A DNA stretch of 22,893 bases from Herpomyces periplanetae (Eukaryota; Ascomycota; Laboulbeniomycetes; Herpomycetales; Herpomycetaceae), in assembly GCA_009733715.1 (NCBI GenBank), contig WMKJ01000157.1, positions 1-22,893 of the forward strand. The letters run 5' to 3'. Of the stretch, positions 18,353 through 22,893 are shown piece after piece. The position numbers were made by a program, and so were the translations under genes. The stretch's first letter is position 1, and the number at the start of each line of letters is the position of its first letter. The notes under the pieces were generated by a model, which was not told where the DNA came from, did not search any database, and saw only the letters and a list, made by a program, of their open reading frames with translations.

Positions 18353-20836
18353 TTAACGCTTTGGTGGCATTGTTTTCATTAAAAATACACTTGTTTCGTC
18401 CAGTGAACCGATTTTCAAATCACGTTTTAGCCTTCTAATATTTGTTTCTGATGAATCAAATTTGCTAAAATCAAATTCGCTGGGATCAAACTTTCCGGGA
18501 TCATTATTCCTAGAATTGGAATTGTACGATGCATCTAGTTTCCCATAATCTGTACCCAAACTTGGATTTGAATAAAAACCACTTTCTTGAGATGATGTTC
18601 GTGAACTTGATCTGCTTGGGGATTGTGAATTATGCACTGAAGTAGTATCTGAACCTTTTTGGCCGTATTGTCCGCTTCTTGGAGATGGATATATATCATC
18701 AGGGCGTGGTGGGCCATTATAAGGTTTCTCATTTGGGCGTGAAGGTGATGCTGGTGCATCATATGGATGAGCAGGGTGATAAATGGAATCATCTGGTTGG
18801 GGGGGTCTCGATGGAATTTGTTCATTCGGGAATTGCGGTATATAACTAGGCATTTGAGATGGATTTGCCTGATTATTCGGAAATTGATGATTTGGAAAAG
18901 CTTGTGTGGGAGTGTTTAAGTTATTCCAGGATTTGTTCATATGATCAATTTCACCATCTTCCCTCACCCTAAGTGGTGGATCCTTAATGGGCACTGTATT
19001 GTTTGGTAGTGCTTTCTGAAAATCATCTAGATATTTGTTTACTTGTTCTAGTTTTTCGTTCTCCAGCGGTAATCCTTCACTATCATTTTTGTGAATCAAA
19101 TAATATATGTATGGTATCAGATAGTAGAGACCTTGAACAATTCCATCAGTCACTAGTATAATTCCCATATGAATTAATATTCCTCTCCATCCAATTCCTT
19201 TGAAATAATTTATTATTCTTGTACCAATGCTAGCATTAACATTTTCCTCAGCACTGGCGGCCGCTTCAACGCCGGTATTTTCACTTCCTTGTACTACTTC
19301 TTCAGTGGTTTGACCGCTCAAACTCGTTTCTGTCTGCGTAGTTGCCTCTTTAGCAGAATTCATAGAAGGATTCTCAGCTAACTCAATATTTTCTGCTGAT
19401 GTTTCCGCTGTCGTACCCGCATTTGTAGCAATATCACCAGCTATCTCCCCAGATACGCCAGCTGCACCAGATGCTCCACTCACAATAGCTGTTTTAGCTG
19501 CAACCATAACACCCGACGCGAGTGAACCTATAATTCCGGCAAGACCTCCCAGTATATTCGATACCCAAGGTTTATTTGTATGAAAATTTTGTGTAGAGTA
19601 ACGGTATGGATTGTCAACTGTCACTGCAAAATTAATTTCACCCCCCTCATTCACCTGAGGTTTGCTATTAGTTACATATTGTGGCCTTGGTTCCTCCGTT
19701 TGTGTTGGCATAGCTGGTGTAGAAGAAGATACTATCTGTGATTTAGGTGCAGTGAAAGCTGAAGTAGTTGTCGAGAATTTACGTTGCTGTTGATCAGTTT
19801 CGTGATTTGGAATTGGATTTGGTTCAAGTGTACTGGTTGGTAAGGATGTCTTCGAAAACGGCGTATTCTCTGTTGGTTTCTTTGAAGGTTGCGATAAAAT
19901 AATCGAAGTCGGTATTGATTTATCTGTAGAAGTCGGCGTTAATGTTGTTTCAGTGGATATTTTCTGTTCAGTATTATAAAATGGCGATGGACTTGGGGTT
20001 TTTGTTGTTACAGCATTAAAAGTACTAGTCGGCAGTGGAGTATTTATTGGCGAATTTGAATTCTTCGAATTATCAATTGTTGGCAATGATTTACTAGGCC
20101 ATACCGTAGCAGTTTGAATGTCACTTTTTGATGTAATACGTGGTCTCTCCTTTCCAGTATTATTTGTAGGTGTAAGCCGTTTAACAGAATGGAGTTGGCT
20201 TGGGGAAATTTGAGACTTAGGTTCATTAATATTTCCCGTATCCATATTTGAGATAAATTTTTCATCAAGAATGCTAGGCGGAGCATACCGTGGATTACTT
20301 GGGTTAGTAGAAGACTGCATTTTCAATTTTGCACTTTGGTCCATCAGTGATTGAATATCTTTATTCTGTTCATTTTCTTCTTGTTTAAATTTTTCAATGT
20401 CATTTTCATAGTTTCTTATTATTTTGAGCAACTTATTTTCATTTATTTCATTCCTATTAATACCAAGCATCCATGCCGCTCGTGAATAGTCATTTGTCGA
20501 ATAGACTTCCCTAAGTTCTTCCAGTAGCCCTTCAGTAGCCTTTCTTCTGAGATTTGTGTTTCTTCTCGAGACTTTCAGCTTTTCAATTGCATGCAAAATT
20601 TTATCAATTTTACTCTGTGCCGGCTCAGAATCTTCAAATGTAACCTCTTGATTTTGTTGATCACGTTTGTGAAATATGGCTTGATGGTTTCCAGATGCAT
20701 CCACATGATAACTCATCAAATTTCCCGAAGTAAGATTCTGTTGGTATGATGATTGAGTGTAATCATTTGAACGAATTAACTTTTCATTGTTCACGGAATC
20801 TTCTTTCCATTCTATTTTCGCCTGTAACTCAATACT
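18353..20836 (-). CDS. Secreted or membrane multidomain protein of unknown family, exon 2
   Basis: Joined to exon 1 (20896-21027), this gives an 871-residue protein that I do not recognise. Spliced numbering, in order: a charged, helix-prone region (115-212) with AAWMLGINRNEI; a Ser/Thr/Pro-rich stretch (about 215-435) like an O-glycosylated stalk; a Gly/Ala-rich hydrophobic segment (468-508) with GxxxG spacing (ILGGLAGIIGSLASGVMVAA); an acidic Ser/Thr linker; a second hydrophobic segment (595-627) containing GILIHMGIILVTDGIVQGLY; a Pro/Asn-rich region (655-770); three KFDPS-like repeats (826-840); and RRLKR (845-849), a Kex2-type site, before a 22-residue end. N-glycosylation sequons occur (for example NLT, NAS, NKS). 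A frame continues upstream of the acceptor, but would begin with a basic non-signal sequence, so splicing to exon 1 is preferred. Confidence 0.75.
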   Translation of the reverse strand, partial: SIELQAKIEWKEDSVNNEKLIRSNDYTQSSYQQNLTSGNLMSYHVDASGNHQAIFHKRDQQNQEVTFEDSEPAQSKIDKILHAIEKLKVSRRNTNLRRKATEGLLEELREVYSTNDYSRAAWMLGINRNEINENKLLKIIRNYENDIEKFKQEENEQNKDIQSLMDQSAKLKMQSSTNPSNPRYAPPSILDEKFISNMDTGNINEPKSQISPSQLHSVKRLTPTNNTGKERPRITSKSDIQTATVWPSKSLPTIDNSKNSNSPINTPLPTSTFNAVTTKTPSPSPFYNTEQKISTETTLTPTSTDKSIPTSIILSQPSKKPTENTPFSKTSLPTSTLEPNPIPNHETDQQQRKFSTTTSAFTAPKSQIVSSSTPAMPTQTEEPRPQYVTNSKPQVNEGGEINFAVTVDNPYRYSTQNFHTNKPWVSNILGGLAGIIGSLASGVMVAAKTAIVSGASGAAGVSGEIAGDIATNAGTTAETSAENIELAENPSMNSAKEATTQTETSLSGQTTEEVVQGSENTGVEAAASAEENVNASIGTRIINYFKGIGWRGILIHMGIILVTDGIVQGLYYLIPYIYYLIHKNDSEGLPLENEKLEQVNKYLDDFQKALPNNTVPIKDPPLRVREDGEIDHMNKSWNNLNTPTQAFPNHQFPNNQANPSQMPSYIPQFPNEQIPSRPPQPDDSIYHPAHPYDAPASPSRPNEKPYNGPPRPDDIYPSPRSGQYGQKGSDTTSVHNSQSPSRSSSRTSSQESGFYSNPSLGTDYGKLDASYNSNSRNNDPGKFDPSEFDFSKFDSSETNIRRLKRDLKIGSLDETSVFLMKTMPPKR
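18449..18493 (-). repeat. Three 15-base tandem repeats inside the secreted-protein gene
   Basis: The minus strand encodes KFDPS-EFDFS-KFDSS, three pentapeptide units from three diverged 15-base units just before the dibasic site. The copies differ at several bases but keep the [KE]FD.S frame. Confidence 0.7.
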
Positions 20837-20895
20837 CTGTAAGAAACGTTTAAAAATTCTAAGATAAAACAGACTTTTAAATAAAATATAATTAC
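20837..20895 (-). other. Intron of the secreted-protein gene (59 nt, phase 0)
   Basis: The donor is GTAATT at 20895 after codon AAT, and the acceptor TTTCTTACAG ends at 20837. The length is typical for filamentous ascomycetes. It joins the signal-peptide exon to the long frame without shifting phase. No strong CTRAC branch site is visible; CTTAGA lies near 20858. Confidence 0.7.
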
Positions 20896-21027
20896 ATTTG
20901 GAAAATTCGCATCCACGATGGCTTTGTCTGCAGCAATAAAATTGGGTCCGATAGAAAGTGTTACGATGCAGAGGCATGTGATGATGTAATTTAATAATTT
21001 AATTAGAGAAGATTGTCGAAAATACAT
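20896..21027 (-). CDS. Exon 1 of the secreted protein: signal peptide
   Basis: Forty-four codons starting MYFRQSSLIK. A basic start is followed by a hydrophobic core, LLNYIITCLCIVTLSIG, and a likely signal-peptidase site after the Ala pair near residue 33 (PNFIAA-DKA). The exon ends after FPN, exactly in phase with exon 2. An in-frame ATG at 21096 would add 23 residues ahead of the signal, so the ATG at 21027 is the better start. A protein with this exon enters the secretory pathway; whether it is released or held by its later hydrophobic segments is open. Confidence 0.75.
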
Positions 21028-22711
21028 GGTAAATAGTTCAAAATCCTCGATATAAAATGGTATATTATTGTGTAATATTTCTGGTACCAGAAGCACGGTT
21101 GAATACCTAAAAATTATACCTTAAATTTAACTAGTAGAAAATTAGAAACTCAAATTTCAGTGAATTGAACTGTGCGAAAGTTGCAGTTATATAGTCCTGA
21201 GAGCTTTATCCTTAGGAGAAAAAAGTGTAAAGCAAAGCATACAATCAATTAAAAATGACAAAAATAAGGGGGGTGTTTTAGTTGAGAATATGGTCATAAG
21301 ATTCGCATAATAAACGCTCCATCGATGAACGAATTTTCTTAGTTGGTTAGTGTTTGAAGGAGAGATGCTTGATATCAAATATTTTTGAATTGTGTCAAAA
21401 TGCGTCGATAAAATTTGGAGTTTATGGTGTTAAATTAAAGGATAAAGATGATTATTCCTAACAAGATAGAAGTTTAGCTTCAAGTTAACGTTGAAAAAAC
21501 TGTCAACTGCCAAATAGTCCATTTGTCAAGATTACAGCATTATGCAAAGAATAAATAAGTTGTGAAATAAACCAAAATGAAAAATAATATTAAAGAACTT
21601 CTGAATAGTCTAGCATTACTACTTCAATCTACTGTCATGACAGGATACCACAAATCAACAATATTTCAATGTAATAACTTGGGAATTCATGGATTTTAGA
21701 ATTAAGTATTTTGAAAATTTAATAAGAAAATTTTGGAGCTGTTATCACATTAAACAAAAACCAAAACTCTGTGTAACATGAATGCCAAATTTCTAACTAA
21801 ATAAAAGGTTTTAATATGACAGTCAGTTATGCAGGGTTCTTAAGATAAGTCAAATGACGCTTCCATGATATCGAAGGTCCTGTTAACCCACATAAAACAT
21901 GTAGAAAATTAGCATTGAACAAATGCTTAGAAATGCAAACTGAGATACAAATCTTGTAGTGTACGATTTTATCATTTATGTATATTAATGCCCAGTTACT
22001 GACACGCACCTACGAAATTTGCTTCATAGTGATTTTGATGACCCATGTTCCTTTTGACTTAAGTATATATATCTTATTTCATATATCATGAATGTTTCCC
22101 TTGGGGATATTTTTACGTTAAACTCAATTCCAATCAAATTTTCAGTTTCCCTAAACCAAAATTTTTCCCTATTTTTAAATCCTCACTCATGCAAGGAACA
22201 AGCTTCCAGAAGATCTCACCAAACTACTTCACCCTTCCCCACATTTTATTATGGATACCCTGAAACTCTAAAAATTATAGGCAAGCTCGACCAGCGAAAT
22301 GGGCCGAAATGTAGAAACTCTCCGAGTCCTAGTTTCCGTATTTGTTTTTTTGAGTAAAATTATTATATGTTTCAAGTGTAGTTATAATCCCTAAAGATTC
22401 CCCGCACTTACACCGTTAATCATTATTTTACAGTTACCTCGCCAAAGTAAATCATATAACTTGAAAAAAATTAATTCATATATCAGTTTCTGCTATTTCA
22501 ATTACAGAAAATTCTAATTTTTATCCCAAACAATAATATCCTCCCATTTCTATACTAGACTTGATTGAATTTAAACAACTATAAATCTTTTATTTGTATT
22601 TCATGCAATTAAACTGAAAAAATATTTAGCAGATCTATTCCATTCATGTGTCAATTTTATACTCAATATTTATTCGGCCCACTATTATACAGTTAGAAAT
22701 TTCAAAATTAT
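21028..22711. other. Intergenic region upstream of the secreted-protein gene
   Basis: No gene is supported. Short frames at 21187-21378 (-), 21827-22009 (-) and 22088-22357 (+) lack motifs. An AGGGGGG run at 21267-21273, about 240 bases before the 21027 start, could act as a stress-response-like element. An AT-rich TTTATATC near 21050 is a possible TATA region. Confidence 0.45.
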
Positions 22712-22893
22712 CTACCTACGATATTCATCGTCCGTAATCCCGTAAGTAATATTCGTCACCCATTTAGATTCAATCCAATTCCTTCGCTTTTTGTAGCCCG
22801 GTACTGGTACACTATGCTTAAAACTTATCTCGGAATACCGGTGAGATCTTGAGCCCTTTTTCGGCTTAGTTTTCGGTTTTTTTATCTTCTCGT
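22712..22893 (-). CDS. 3' end of an unidentified basic protein gene (partial)
   Basis: The last 59 codons of a frame run in from the right edge to a TAG at 22714-22712. The start of this piece is strongly basic (IKKPKTKPKKGSRSHRY), then comes VPVPGYKKRRNWIESKWVT, and the end is acidic (TDDEYRR). The composition is clearly unlike the surrounding AT-rich DNA and no stop interrupts it. The basic part could be a nuclear-localisation or nucleic-acid-binding tail. No family is recognised, and the frame carries on beyond the window. Confidence 0.5.
   Translation of the reverse strand, partial: EKIKKPKTKPKKGSRSHRYSEISFKHSVPVPGYKKRRNWIESKWVTNITYGITDDEYRR

Noticed and set aside
18535-18825. His/Met-rich 96-codon minus-strand frame
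   Set aside because: It is a shadow frame of the Pro/Asn-rich part of the secreted-protein gene.
20837-20977. Start of the long frame at 20977 (MPLHRNTFYR...)
   Set aside because: The first 47 residues are the out-of-frame shadow of exon 1 plus translated intron, and lack a signal peptide.
20812-21096. 94-codon frame as an independent small protein
   Set aside because: Only its part up to 20896 is needed. It reads through the donor GTAATT into the intron, and the spliced product with the long frame explains it better.
1-22893. CRISPR array, bacterial operon signals or integrons
   Set aside because: Spliced fungal-type genes, no spaced identical repeats and no bacterial ribosome-binding pattern.

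Overview
The window looks like nuclear DNA of a filamentous ascomycete. It holds four fungal-type genes, all on the minus strand, with a short GT...AG intron of 59 nt and long AT-rich spacers. The wide gene-free left half, ancient diverged repeats, and a secreted lineage-specific protein next to housekeeping genes would fit a repeat-rich leotiomycete such as a powdery mildew. That placement is inference: no marker in the window proves it.

Layout. Positions 1 to about 12,300 contain no gene I can defend. They hold at least four old copies of one dispersed repeat family, in both orientations (about 1600-2560 +, 5060-5700 -, 6230-7030 +, 7140-8200 -), one probable solo LTR (8254-8543), and two patches of coding-like but fragmented sequence (3440-3860 and about 9416-10650). 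The right half is a codirectional block read leftward: a secreted multidomain protein of unknown family (21027 down to 18353, two exons), TPS2-type trehalose-6-phosphate phosphatase (16982-14364), the mitochondrial Rrg9/neugrin-family protein (14261-13698), a small presequence-like reading frame (13548-13246), and a Tae1/NTMT1-type protein N-terminal methyltransferase (13234-12368). At the right edge, the 3' end of another minus-strand gene enters the window (22712-22893).

How the genes relate. There is no operon logic. TPS2 makes trehalose from trehalose-6-phosphate for stress protection, and has CRE-like and E-box sites about 0.65-0.75 kb upstream. RRG9 supports mitochondrial genome maintenance. 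The methyltransferase would modify N-termini of ribosomal proteins, but both of its recalled general-base residues are substituted. The TPS2-RRG9 gap is only 102 bp. The small frame at 13246-13548 stops 11 nt before the methyltransferase start and could be a separate small gene, an upstream ORF, or an alternative first exon.

The least familiar items are the secreted protein (signal peptide on its own exon, Ser/Thr/Pro-rich stalk, glycine-zipper hydrophobic segment, second hydrophobic segment, Pro-rich tail and a Kex2-type site) and the unnamed repeat family, two copies of which form a tail-to-tail inverted pair.
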